Below are positions 1-7,592 of a DNA stretch of 10,642 nucleotides, in pieces. The stretch covers positions 1 through 10,642 of the forward strand of contig JAZNLR010000121.1 of assembly GCA_045579195.1 (NCBI GenBank). Reading direction: 5' to 3'. Every line of letters starts with the position of its first letter. Position 1 is the first letter of the stretch. A program made the position numbers and the translations under genes. Below the pieces are notes generated by a model. It saw only the letters and a list, made by a program, of their open reading frames with translations. It made no database searches and had not been told where the DNA came from. The DNA is from JAZNLR01 sp045579195. GTDB taxonomy: Bacteria; Bacillota; Clostridia; Christensenellales; CAMQZB01.

Positions 1-9
1 TTTCTTTTT

Positions 10-1557
10 TCATTCTTCCGAATATTTTGAAAGGGTCTTATAAAACCGCTTAAGCTTGCCGTACATCTTGACGTACACCTTGCGGTACATCCGCTCGTAG
101 ACCTTGTGCTTTTCGGGATTTGGATAAAAGACCTTCGTATAGTGCACCATCTCCTTGATTGCCTCGTCAAACGAGGAAAACTCTCCGAGCGCAACGAAGC
201 CTGCCATCGCCGAACCCAAGCCTGACGTTTCATACGTCTGGATTCGCTTGACAGGAAGTCCAAAGACGTCCGCATTGATCTGACAGACGGCATCGCTCTG
301 CGAGCCGCCGCCCGAAACGGTCAGTTCTTTGACGCGAATGCCCGTTCGCATCTCCATCTCCACGAGCCCGTCATAGAGTCCAAACGCAATGCCCTCAATG
401 ATCGCGCGGTAAAGATGCTTCTTGTCGTGCGCGTCCGAAAAGCCGATGATGGAGCCCTTTCCCTCGGGGATCTTAAGCCCGGGCGTCCAGTAAGGCTGCA
501 AGATCAGCCCTCTGCTTCCTGCTGGAACCTCATCAAGGTACTTCTCGAGCAGGCTTTCTGTGGAAACACCAAGGCGTTTTGCCTCCATCTGCTCTCGGTT
601 CGCAAACTGATTCTTAAACCAAGTGACCATCCAATATCCGCGATACACCTGAACTTCAAGGTTGAACTGACCTTCGATGACCGAAGGATATGCCGGCAAA
701 AACTGCTGCGGCTCGTGGTACTTCTTGCTGTTCAAGTCAATGGATGCCGCACTTCCGAACGAGAGAGATGCCATATGCGGATAAATGCTCCCCGTTCCGA
801 GCGCCTCACAGCCCTTATCCGCGCCCGTTGCAATGAGCGGCAACCCCTCGGGGATTCCCGTGCGCTTTGCAATCTCGGGGAGAACGTATCCCACAATCTC
901 CCCGGGATCAATCAATTCGGGAAGCTGTGCGTGCGTGACGTTGTAAATGGGAAACTGGATGTCGTGCACCGTCTTCCACTTACGACGCTTATAGTCCATC
1001 GGAACGTGTGCGATGCAGGATGCAACCGAATCGCGAATCTCGCCCGTGATGAAATGGTTGACAAAACAAGAAAACTGAACATACTTTGCAGTCTTTGCCC
1101 AAATCTCCGGCTCATTTTCTGCAATCCAGTTTGCCTTCGTGATCTTGCGGTGCGCATCAATGGCGCTGGACATTCCCACGATCCAGAATGCAAGGCGGGA
1201 GAAAAGCGGGAGCTTTCTTTCGCATTTTGCCTTTCTCTGGTCCATCCAAAGGATGATGGGGCGAAGAACTTTTCCGTTCTCATCAAGACAAACGCAAGTA
1301 TCGCGAATGGTGGTGACGGTCATCGCGAGGATATCTGCCCAGCGGTCCTCCGTCTGCGCTTTCAATTCACGCGCAGCCTTGCAAAATGCCTCTTCATAGA
1401 CCTCCGCATCCTGCTCTGCCCAGTCGGGTTTCACCGCGCGGTATGGCTGTAAAGTCACTTGCGATTTGCCAATCAAGTTTCCCTTCTTGTCGACGAGCAT
1501 CGCGCGGACGCTCTGCGTTCCGAAGTCAAACGATAAAATCAACGGATCTTTTTTCAT
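10..1557 (-). CDS. FGGY-family carbohydrate kinase, substrate unknown
   Basis: This is a cytoplasmic ATP-dependent kinase of the FGGY family, predicted to phosphorylate a sugar, sugar acid or polyol. The 515-residue protein has the usual two-lobe length. The N-terminal phosphate motif DFGTQSVRA is at residues 11-19, a WMDQR segment is at 104-108, and the likely catalytic base is D247 in GADKGCEALGTG (245-256). The C-terminal ATP/FGGY signature begins SGGGSQSDAVCQINAD (415-430). The tail from about 485 is rich in Lys, Arg and Tyr. The start at 1557 is preferred over an in-frame upstream start at 1596 because GGAG (1565-1568) sits 7 bases upstream and the longer form would overlap the preceding gene. 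It lies 16 bases after the RluA-family gene and is probably co-transcribed with it. The overall look recalls YgcE-like members of the family, but the substrate cannot be read from sequence. No sugar transporter, isomerase or aldolase gene is visible nearby to identify the pathway. The family call is secure. Confidence 0.93.
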   Translation of the reverse strand: MKKDPLILSFDFGTQSVRAMLVDKKGNLIGKSQVTLQPYRAVKPDWAEQDAEVYEEAFCKAARELKAQTEDRWADILAMTVTTIRDTCVCLDENGKVLRPIILWMDQRKAKCERKLPLFSRLAFWIVGMSSAIDAHRKITKANWIAENEPEIWAKTAKYVQFSCFVNHFITGEIRDSVASCIAHVPMDYKRRKWKTVHDIQFPIYNVTHAQLPELIDPGEIVGYVLPEIAKRTGIPEGLPLIATGADKGCEALGTGSIYPHMASLSFGSAASIDLNSKKYHEPQQFLPAYPSVIEGQFNLEVQVYRGYWMVTWFKNQFANREQMEAKRLGVSTESLLEKYLDEVPAGSRGLILQPYWTPGLKIPEGKGSIIGFSDAHDKKHLYRAIIEGIAFGLYDGLVEMEMRTGIRVKELTVSGGGSQSDAVCQINADVFGLPVKRIQTYETSGLGSAMAGFVALGEFSSFDEAIKEMVHYTKVFYPNPEKHKVYERMYRKVYVKMYGKLKRFYKTLSKYSEE

Positions 1558-1573
1558 CGGTTTTCTCCAAATT

Positions 1574-2506
1574 CTAATCAAACGTTCCGCTTGCAAAAGC
1601 GGACGACATTTTATCCTCTGCCGTGACGGTCAATCCATCCAAAGCGGCAAGCAAACTTCCATTCGGAAATGAAAAGGAAAGGGCGGCGGCCAAAAGCGCC
1701 TGTTTTTCGCGTGTCCCTGCCGTGCCGTACTTCCCGTCTCCCACGAGCGGATGCCCAATGAACGCCATATGTGCGCGGATCTGATGGGTTCTCCCCGTTG
1801 GAATTTCGATTTCGCAAAGAGCGCAAGTCTTTCGCTCCGACAGCACGCGATAGCGCGTTTCAATGGGCTTTCCGCGCCCAGCCTTTGCAAAGATGCGAAC
1901 GGTTGCTCTCTTTGCATCCTTTTCAAGAAAGGCAAACAGCGTCTGTTCCTTTTCCTTCGGAATTCCCTTGACCACGGCAAGATATTTCTTGTGAATGCGA
2001 TGTTCTCGAAAGGCGCTCAAAAGTTCCTCGTGTGCGCGCTCGTTTTTTGCAGCGATAACCAGCCCTTCCGTGTTGCGATCGAGACGGTGCACCACCTGTG
2101 GATAAAAGGTATCCTCCAGGGAAAACGCACCTTCGTCAAAGAGTTTTTTTTGAATGCGCGCCTGCATCGTGTCGCAGACGGATGCCGTCTCATCCAAACA
2201 GAGAAGCCCTGCCGGCTTTTCCGCGATCAGGACGTTTTCATCTTCAAACGCAACCTTGACCTCTCCGCGCACGAAGAGAAAATCCGTTTTTGCATCCTCT
2301 TCGAAAAACGCGTCCGGCAAGTATACACTCAGAACATCCCCCTCCTTGACGCGGGCGCGTGCTGTGCTGTGCACCCCGCAAAGGCGAACTCCGCTTTTAC
2401 GAAACAATTTGGAGAGCGAGGATGCAGAAAGCCGTTTGATGCGGTCCAACAAAAAGCGATCCACGCGCTTTCCGCTCTCTTCCCTTTTTACGACAAGCTC
2501 TTTCAT
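1574..2506 (-). CDS. RluA-family RNA pseudouridine synthase
   Basis: This cytoplasmic enzyme converts specific uridines in rRNA or tRNA to pseudouridine. The 310-residue protein has an N-terminal S4-like RNA-binding domain (about 12-64), then the catalytic domain. The hallmark motif HRLDRNTEG is at 140-148 with D143 as the catalytic Asp. The family's other conserved blocks are also present: KPAG (97-100), KKYLA (173-177), and GRTHQIRAHM (238-247) followed by HPLVGDGKYG (252-261). The motif reads NTEG where many relatives have NTSG or TSG. The frame extends upstream to a TTG at 2585-2587, but that codon is part of the -35 box, so it would not be in the mRNA. ATG at 2506 is chosen, with purine-rich GGGGAAGAGGA immediately upstream. 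It is the first gene of a unit that continues into the FGGY kinase. Whether it modifies 23S rRNA (RluD/RluC-like) or another RNA cannot be settled, so no symbol is given. Confidence 0.94.
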   Translation of the reverse strand: MKELVVKREESGKRVDRFLLDRIKRLSASSLSKLFRKSGVRLCGVHSTARARVKEGDVLSVYLPDAFFEEDAKTDFLFVRGEVKVAFEDENVLIAEKPAGLLCLDETASVCDTMQARIQKKLFDEGAFSLEDTFYPQVVHRLDRNTEGLVIAAKNERAHEELLSAFREHRIHKKYLAVVKGIPKEKEQTLFAFLEKDAKRATVRIFAKAGRGKPIETRYRVLSERKTCALCEIEIPTGRTHQIRAHMAFIGHPLVGDGKYGTAGTREKQALLAAALSFSFPNGSLLAALDGLTVTAEDKMSSAFASGTFD

Positions 2507-2558
2507 TCCTCTTCCCCAACAAAGCAACCGAAACAGTCGCAACAATTTCCTAATTTTA

Positions 2559-2587
2559 AGTATACAACAAAGCGCATCCCTTGTCAA
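2559..2587 (-). promoter_or_regulatory. Sigma-A/sigma-70-type promoter for the RluA-kinase unit
   Basis: On the minus strand a perfect -35 hexamer TTGACA (2582-2587) and a near-perfect -10 TATACT (2559-2564) are separated by exactly 17 bases. Transcription would start near 2552, giving a leader of roughly 45 bases before the ATG at 2506. The flanking DNA is AT-rich. This is the strongest promoter seen in the window, and it also excludes the upstream TTG as translation start. No operator-like inverted repeat was noticed around it. Confidence 0.85.
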
Positions 2588-2644
2588 TTCTCGATTGGGT
2601 TTTCAATGTGGATTTAACCATTTCTACACATTGTTTACAAACGA

Positions 2645-2672
2645 AAAACGCCCACGGATCCGTAGGCGTTTT
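2645..2672 (-). terminator. Rho-independent terminator after the ABC exporter operon
   Basis: The minus-strand transcript forms a stem of AAAACGCCUACG paired with CGUGGGCGUUUU around a GAUC loop, ending in a run of five U. One internal pair is a G-U wobble in the minus-strand RNA; it would be a C-A mismatch in RNA from the other strand, which fits use in the minus direction. It lies a few bases after the stop codon at 2679 and separates the exporter operon from the promoter of the RluA-kinase unit. Confidence 0.88.
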
Positions 2673-2678
2673 GCTTTC

Positions 2679-4421
2679 TCAATGTTCAAACTGACTGTTA
2701 TAGAGTTGTGCGTAAAATCCGTTCCGGGCAAGCAAACCCTCGTGATCTCCCTGTTCAACGACATTGCCGTTTCTCATCACGAGGATGATGTCTGATTCCC
2801 GAATTGTGGAGAGGCGGTGCGCAACGATGAAGCTCGTTCTTCCTTCCATCATCTTGGCAAACGCACGCTGAATGCGCATTTCCGTTCGCGTGTCGATGGA
2901 GCTCGTTGCCTCATCGAGAATGAGCATCGGCGGCAACGTGAGCATAATGCGCGCGATACACAAAAGCTGTTTCTGACCCTGCGAAATGTTATCTCCGTTT
3001 TCGGAGAGCACCGTGTCATATCCGTGTTCCAAGCGCTTGATGAACGAATGTGCGTGCGCGGCCTTGGCGGCGGCGATGATCTCCTCATCCGTTGCATCCG
3101 GCCTGCCGTACGCAATATTCTCGCGAACGGTCGCGTGGAACAACCAAGTATCTTGCAAGACCATTCCGTAATGGGAGCGGAGAGACGCACGCTTGACCTC
3201 CTCAACGGGAACGCCGTCCACCGAGATCCTTCCCTCATTCACATCGTAAAACCGCATCAAGAGGTTGATGAGCGTCGTCTTGCCGCAACCTGTCGGCCCA
3301 ACAATGGCAACACGCTGCCCTTTCTCAACGTGCAGATTAAAGTCTTCAATGAGCTTATCTTCCGGTCGGTACGAAAACGAAACGTCTTCGAGATCCACCT
3401 TCCCTTCGCTCGTCGTAAGCTCAGGCAAATGCGCATCCGAAGCTTCATTTTCCTCATCGAGGAAGGCGAAAATGCGTTTTGCGGAAGCAAACGCCGTTGC
3501 AAGCTCTGCGATAACTCCCGTGATCTCGTTGAAGGGCTTCGTATATTGGTTTGCGTAGCTCAAAAAGCTGGAAAGCTGACCGACCGTGATGCCGCCTGAA
3601 AGCGCGAACATCGCGCCGGAGATGCCTGCCGCGGCGTATACCATCGCATTGACAAAACGCGTGCAGGGGTTGGTCATCGCAGAATAGAACTGCGCTTTCA
3701 CACCGCAGGAGTAAAGCTCGGCATCAATCCCCTCGAAGGTCTCTTGCGCGCGGTCTTCAAAGTTAAATGCACTGACCACCTTGCGGTTCCCAATCATCTC
3801 TTCGACGTATGCGCCGATTTCACCCTTCTTCTTCGCTGTTTCCACAAACATCTTGTGTGTGCCCTTCGCGATGAAGGACGCAACGAAGAGGGAGAGCGGC
3901 GTGAGCAAAATGACGACCATCGCAATGGTCACGTTCACGCTCAACATAAATCCAATCGTTCCAAAGATGGTAACAAAGCCCGAGAAGAGCTGTGTGAATC
4001 CTTGCAAAAGTCCGTTGGAGACCTGCTCAACATCGTCAATCATGCGGTTGATGAGGTCACCGTGCGGATAGCGATCGATCACCTTCAAGGGAACGGTCTG
4101 GAACTTTTCAAAGACCTCTTTTCGGATATCACGAACCGTGCAATAGGCAACGCGATTGGTGGAATGCGTCATCGTCCAGGAAAAGAATGAGCTTCCCGCA
4201 ATCGCGCAGGCAAGCTTTGTCAGAATGCGCGCGATGCCGTCAAAATCCACGTTATCAACGCCCACCATCAAGTCAACTGCCTGACCGATGAGAATAGGGG
4301 CGACCAAGGAAAGGCCGACGCTGACCACCGCGGAGAAAAGCGCAAACACAAGCGCTCCGCCGTAAGGGCGAACGTACCGCAAGATGCGGCGCAAAATTCC
4401 TTTTGTCTTCTGCTTCTTCAT
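2679..4421 (-). CDS. ABC exporter half-transporter, consensus ATP-site subunit
   Basis: This 580-residue fused membrane/ATPase half-transporter of the MsbA/LmrA-like (type IV exporter) class sits in the cytoplasmic membrane. It should pair with the product of the gene just upstream to export drugs, lipids or peptides; the cargo is unknown. About six membrane segments lie within residues 20-300. The ATPase domain has Walker A GPTGCGKT (375-382), Q-loop Q423, signature NISQGQ (478-483, a variant of LSGGQ), and Walker B MLILDE (499-504) with catalytic E504. It is followed by a D-loop (SSID) and switch H535 in AHRLS. The Walker and switch residues are consensus, so this subunit supplies the catalytic half of the active site, while its signature contributes to the partner's degenerate site. 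Its ATG overlaps the upstream stop codon as ATGA (4418-4421), and AGGAGG (4429-4434) lies 7 bases upstream, so tight translational coupling is expected. A terminator follows the stop. Confidence 0.95.
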   Translation of the reverse strand: MKKQKTKGILRRILRYVRPYGGALVFALFSAVVSVGLSLVAPILIGQAVDLMVGVDNVDFDGIARILTKLACAIAGSSFFSWTMTHSTNRVAYCTVRDIRKEVFEKFQTVPLKVIDRYPHGDLINRMIDDVEQVSNGLLQGFTQLFSGFVTIFGTIGFMLSVNVTIAMVVILLTPLSLFVASFIAKGTHKMFVETAKKKGEIGAYVEEMIGNRKVVSAFNFEDRAQETFEGIDAELYSCGVKAQFYSAMTNPCTRFVNAMVYAAAGISGAMFALSGGITVGQLSSFLSYANQYTKPFNEITGVIAELATAFASAKRIFAFLDEENEASDAHLPELTTSEGKVDLEDVSFSYRPEDKLIEDFNLHVEKGQRVAIVGPTGCGKTTLINLLMRFYDVNEGRISVDGVPVEEVKRASLRSHYGMVLQDTWLFHATVRENIAYGRPDATDEEIIAAAKAAHAHSFIKRLEHGYDTVLSENGDNISQGQKQLLCIARIMLTLPPMLILDEATSSIDTRTEMRIQRAFAKMMEGRTSFIVAHRLSTIRESDIILVMRNGNVVEQGDHEGLLARNGFYAQLYNSQFEH

Positions 4422-6145
4422 CTCGTTCCCTCCTCAACGGAGAACTGTGTCGAGCAGATCTCACGGTATACTTCGCAAGAGGAAAGAAGCTCGTCGTGCG
4501 TTCCGATCCCCATCACCTGCCCGTCGTCTAAAACGACGATCTTGTCTGCGTGCATCACCGAGGATGCGCGCTGGGAAACGATAAACGTTGTAATTCCGTC
4601 CGTGCTTTCCCGAAGCGCCTTGCGAAGGGCGGCATCGGTTGCAAAGTCGAGCGCGCTTGCGCTGTCATCCAAAATGAGGATCTTCGGCTCGGAGACCAAC
4701 GCACGCGCAATTGTGAGGCGCTGTTTCTGCCCTCCGGAGAAGTTTCTTCCGCCCTGCTGAACGGGGGTCTTGAGCCCCTGCGGCAGCTTTCTGACGAACT
4801 CTGCACTCTGGGAGATTTCAAGCGCACGCCACATTTCCTCTTCCGTGGCGTCTTTCTTGCCCCATTTTAAGTTGCTCTCGATCGTTCCCGCAAAGAGAAC
4901 CGCCTTCTGAGGAACGATGCCGATGGGCTCGCGGAGGGCGTCAAAACAGTACTCACGGACGTTTACACCGTCCACCAAGATCTCACCTTCCGTCACGTCA
5001 TAAAAGCGCGGAATGAGGTTGACGAGCGTTGATTTGCCCGAACCTGTTCCGCCGATAATTCCCACGGTTTCGCCCTTCTTTGCGACAAAGGAGAATGGTT
5101 CGAGCGCCTTTTCCTCGCTCCCTGCGTACGAGAACGAGACGTTGCGAAATTCCACTTTCGGTGCGTCTTCTTTCCCCTCGGTGCGCGTGCCTTCCACCAC
5201 AGAAGGCTTTAGGTCAAACACCTCGTTGACGCGGTTTGCGCACGCAGCCGCTTTCGTGAAGATGACGACGACGTTTGCTGTCACGATCATCGCAAGCAGG
5301 ATCTGCGTCATATAGCTGACGAAAATGATGATCTTGCCCTGCGTCATTCCGCCGATGGCGACCTTAAATCCGCCGAACCAGAGAACGGCAACGATCGCAA
5401 GGTTCATCACGAGGAAAGTCAAGGGATTCAAGAGCGCGGAGATACGCCCAATGCGAACGGACGCACGGGTCAATTCCCCGTTAACGTCATCAAAACGCTC
5501 TTCTTCGTTCTTCTGCTTTGAGAACGCACGAATAACGCGAACGCCCGAAAGGGACTCTCTCGTCACCAACGATGCGTGGTCCAGCTTCTTTTGAATGGTC
5601 TTAAAATGTGGCATAGAGCGGAACATCACAAGCCAGAGAATGATGCCCACGATGACGGTTGCCATAAGCAGAATAAGGCCGAGCTGCCAATCCATAATGA
5701 ATGCGAGAACAGACGATCCGATGACAAGGAAGGGCGTTCTCACGACAAGGCGGATGAGCATTGCAACTGCGAGCTGCAGCTGATTGACGTCGTTTGTAAT
5801 GCGCGTGATCAACGAGGCAGTGCCGATTCGGTCAATTTCCGCAAAAGAAAGCGTGTTGATGTGTCGGAACATATCGTTGCGGACGATCGTTCCAAAGCCC
5901 TGCGATGCGCGAGAGGCAAAGAACTGACAGGTCAGCGAAAACGCCAGCCCGAACATGCTGAGAGAGATCATCAAAATGCCCATTTTGATGACGTACTCCC
6001 TGTCGCCGTTCGCGATACCGACGTCGATGATCTGCGCCATCACGAGCGGAACGATCACCTCAAAGATCGCTTCGATGAGTTTACAGATCGGTCCAACGAT
6101 GACTTCCTTCTTGAAATATTTTAAATATCTTGCAATTCGGATCAC
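4418..6145 (-). CDS. ABC exporter half-transporter, degenerate ATP-site subunit
   Basis: This 575-residue half-transporter is the first gene of the exporter operon and the obligate-looking partner of the next gene. A membrane domain of about six segments (roughly 14-296) is followed by an ATPase domain. The ATPase domain has Walker A GGTGSGKS (365-372), Q-loop Q413, canonical signature NFSGGQ (468-473), and Walker B ILILDD (489-494). D494 occupies the position of the catalytic Glu, and Q525 in VSQRAS occupies the switch His position. This Asp/Gln substitution pair is known from heterodimeric exporters such as TM287/288, where one of two ATP sites is degenerate. Its good signature should complete the active site of the partner. 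The start is GTG (6143-6145), supported by AGGGG (6152-6156) 6 bases upstream and by an extended -10 promoter; no ATG lies close by in frame. The substrate is unknown. No regulator gene accompanies the operon in this window. Confidence 0.95.
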   Translation of the reverse strand: MIRIARYLKYFKKEVIVGPICKLIEAIFEVIVPLVMAQIIDVGIANGDREYVIKMGILMISLSMFGLAFSLTCQFFASRASQGFGTIVRNDMFRHINTLSFAEIDRIGTASLITRITNDVNQLQLAVAMLIRLVVRTPFLVIGSSVLAFIMDWQLGLILLMATVIVGIILWLVMFRSMPHFKTIQKKLDHASLVTRESLSGVRVIRAFSKQKNEEERFDDVNGELTRASVRIGRISALLNPLTFLVMNLAIVAVLWFGGFKVAIGGMTQGKIIIFVSYMTQILLAMIVTANVVVIFTKAAACANRVNEVFDLKPSVVEGTRTEGKEDAPKVEFRNVSFSYAGSEEKALEPFSFVAKKGETVGIIGGTGSGKSTLVNLIPRFYDVTEGEILVDGVNVREYCFDALREPIGIVPQKAVLFAGTIESNLKWGKKDATEEEMWRALEISQSAEFVRKLPQGLKTPVQQGGRNFSGGQKQRLTIARALVSEPKILILDDSASALDFATDAALRKALRESTDGITTFIVSQRASSVMHADKIVVLDDGQVMGIGTHDELLSSCEVYREICSTQFSVEEGTR

Positions 6146-6177
6146 AGTCTGCCCCTTTTTGCACGGATTTTTCTTTT

Positions 6178-6188
6178 ATCATACCACA
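6178..6188 (-). promoter_or_regulatory. Extended -10 promoter for the ABC exporter operon
   Basis: The minus strand reads TGTGGTATGAT, an extended -10 (TGn) followed by TATGAT at 6178-6183. It lies about 33 bases upstream of the GTG start. No good -35 hexamer sits at 16-18 bases; the best available sequence is T-rich (TTTCGT or TTCGTT). An extended -10 can compensate for a poor -35. The position between the upstream terminator and the ribosome-binding site supports the call. Confidence 0.55.
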
Positions 6189-6265
6189 TTTGAGCACAAA
6201 ACGAAAGTCGTTTTGCAATTCGTTTCCACTTTTCCGCAAAAAAAGTTTTTCGTCCTCTTCCCATA

Positions 6266-6295
6266 AAAAAAGGCGAAGCTCCCTTCGCCTTTTTT
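6266..6295 (-). terminator. Strong Rho-independent terminator after the addA/membrane-protein unit
   Basis: An 8-base-pair GC-containing stem (AGGCGAAG paired with CTTCGCCT, 6271-6278 with 6283-6290) has a 4-base loop. It is flanked by A and T tracts that extend the stem to 13 pairs and give a run of about seven U in the minus-strand RNA. It lies about 10 bases after the stop codon at 6307. The symmetry of the A and T tracts means it could also work on the opposite strand, but no plus-strand gene precedes it. Confidence 0.92.
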
Positions 6296-6306
6296 CTTTT
6301 CATCTT

Positions 6307-7575
6307 TTAAGAAAGTTCCACGGTCTCCCCTGCACGTATAAACACGGGCTCAAAAGCATTATCCAAGCTATAAAGAAGCCCTTCCGCACCCGAAGGCAAC
6401 CAAAACAGCGTTTCACCGTTTTCGCTCTTTCCGAGATAAGACCGTCCGCCTGTGAGAACCAAAATTCCTTCACCTGCAACCTTTGCCCTTGTCAAAACGC
6501 CTTCCGATGCGGTGATGCAAAGGGGTTCTTCTCCGCCCAAGACCTGTTGCGATGGAATGGCGAACCCTTCACAGAAAAAGTACACGTTGTCCGCAACCGC
6601 AAAATCCAAGAACAGCGCATTTTTGTGCGCTTTCATTCTTCCCTTGCCCACAACGTACGCTTCGACACCCGAAAGCGGATCTCCATCTCCGTCAAAGAAT
6701 CGAAGCTCGCGCCCTCCGACATGGAACGCACGAACTGAAACATCCGTTTCGCCAATGATGGAAATTGGGAACTTCTCATCCCGAAGGGTTGCCGCGTCAA
6801 AGCGGTAAAAATCATACCCTTCTCGCTCGATGCTGACGCAATATTCCCCGACAAGCTGTTCAACGGAATAAACGCCGTCCGAACTTCCGTCAAGCAAAAG
6901 CGTTTCCTCTCCAATCAACGCAACCTTTGCATCTGTGACGGGTGTCCCGTCAGCAAATGTCAAGCGGAACGTTGCGCCGTATCCTTTGCGTTCGGCGACA
7001 AAGATGAGGTCTTTTTCAAAATCTGCCAACAACGGGAAAAAGGTGAACCCGTCAAGCTCCGTCGTGACGGTTGCACCTTTCTCGACGCCGCCAAGCGTAA
7101 ACGAGCCGTCAAAGGCCGTTTTCACTTCGCGATCATCACACGAAACCGTTGCTCCAAACAAACCGATTCCGTTTGCATCCGTCACCTTCCCTCGCACAGA
7201 AAAGCGACCGACAATCTCCAGCTCCGTGTGCTTTGTCACCACCGTTTCAGACGGCGTAAGATCATATCCTTCCCTTTCGACAGAAATGACGCTCCCCATT
7301 TCTGCGAAGACAACTTTCTGTGCACATTCTTTTGCAACGCAGCGTCCATCAACGAAGACGTTGACGGGAAGAGGTTCTTTCCCCGACCTTGCTTCCAAGC
7401 GGATGCGAACGAAGCGCACAGGTGTTTCCGTTTCAAAGAACTGTTCCAAAATCGGTCGCGAAAAGCCCGTTTCATGGGAAACGGGCGGTGTTAGAACGTT
7501 TGCAGGGCGCATCAGCAAGAAGCACACCAACAAAATCATCCCAAGATACGCAATGACGGACAGAATCTTCTTCAT
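6307..7575 (-). CDS. Membrane-anchored multi-domain beta-sandwich protein, function unknown
   Basis: This 422-residue protein is not recognised as a named family. Residues 1-22 form a short basic start plus one hydrophobic segment (about 4-22) followed by MRP. That fits a signal anchor or signal peptide, so the rest is predicted to lie outside the membrane. The outer part looks like about four tandem beta-rich domains (roughly 52-118, 123-193, 200-275, 285-360). The second, containing VRGKVTDANGIGLFGATVS (127-145), resembles carboxypeptidase-regulatory-like or PEGA-type folds. The repeats share an aromatic turn: EREGYD at 100-105 and 250-255, LDGFTFFP at 174-181 and CEGFAIP at 335-341. No catalytic motif is seen. 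It follows the 283-residue membrane protein by 17 bases and is closed by a strong terminator, so it is probably last in the addA unit. ATG 7575 has no good Shine-Dalgarno at normal spacing; it is chosen because it keeps the hydrophobic anchor. Roles in cell-envelope binding or sensing are guesses. Confidence 0.82.
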   Translation of the reverse strand: MKKILSVIAYLGMILLVCFLLMRPANVLTPPVSHETGFSRPILEQFFETETPVRFVRIRLEARSGKEPLPVNVFVDGRCVAKECAQKVVFAEMGSVISVEREGYDLTPSETVVTKHTELEIVGRFSVRGKVTDANGIGLFGATVSCDDREVKTAFDGSFTLGGVEKGATVTTELDGFTFFPLLADFEKDLIFVAERKGYGATFRLTFADGTPVTDAKVALIGEETLLLDGSSDGVYSVEQLVGEYCVSIEREGYDFYRFDAATLRDEKFPISIIGETDVSVRAFHVGGRELRFFDGDGDPLSGVEAYVVGKGRMKAHKNALFLDFAVADNVYFFCEGFAIPSQQVLGGEEPLCITASEGVLTRAKVAGEGILVLTGGRSYLGKSENGETLFWLPSGAEGLLYSLDNAFEPVFIRAGETVELS

Positions 7576-7592
7576 TCGTAAAAAAAAGTTTT

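Noticed and set aside
415..1452. Long plus-strand open frame of 345 codons opposite the FGGY kinase
   Set aside because: It is antisense to a protein with all FGGY motifs, shows no recognisable domain, and has no convincing ribosome site. It arises from the codon bias of the real gene.
2585..2587. TTG as the start of a longer RluA-family protein
   Set aside because: The codon is the first half of the TTGACA -35 box, so it lies upstream of the predicted transcript start. The S4 domain begins properly from the ATG at 2506.
1751..2617. Plus-strand open frame of 288 codons opposite the RluA-family gene
   Set aside because: It is antisense to a gene with an intact catalytic motif and runs through the promoter region. 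The translated product is rich in Cys, His and Phe without domain character.
7516..7530. Possible lipoprotein signal in the beta-sandwich protein (LLVC, Cys18)
   Set aside because: The residue before the Cys is Val instead of Gly, Ala or Ser, so it does not meet the lipobox rule. An uncleaved anchor or ordinary signal peptide fits better.
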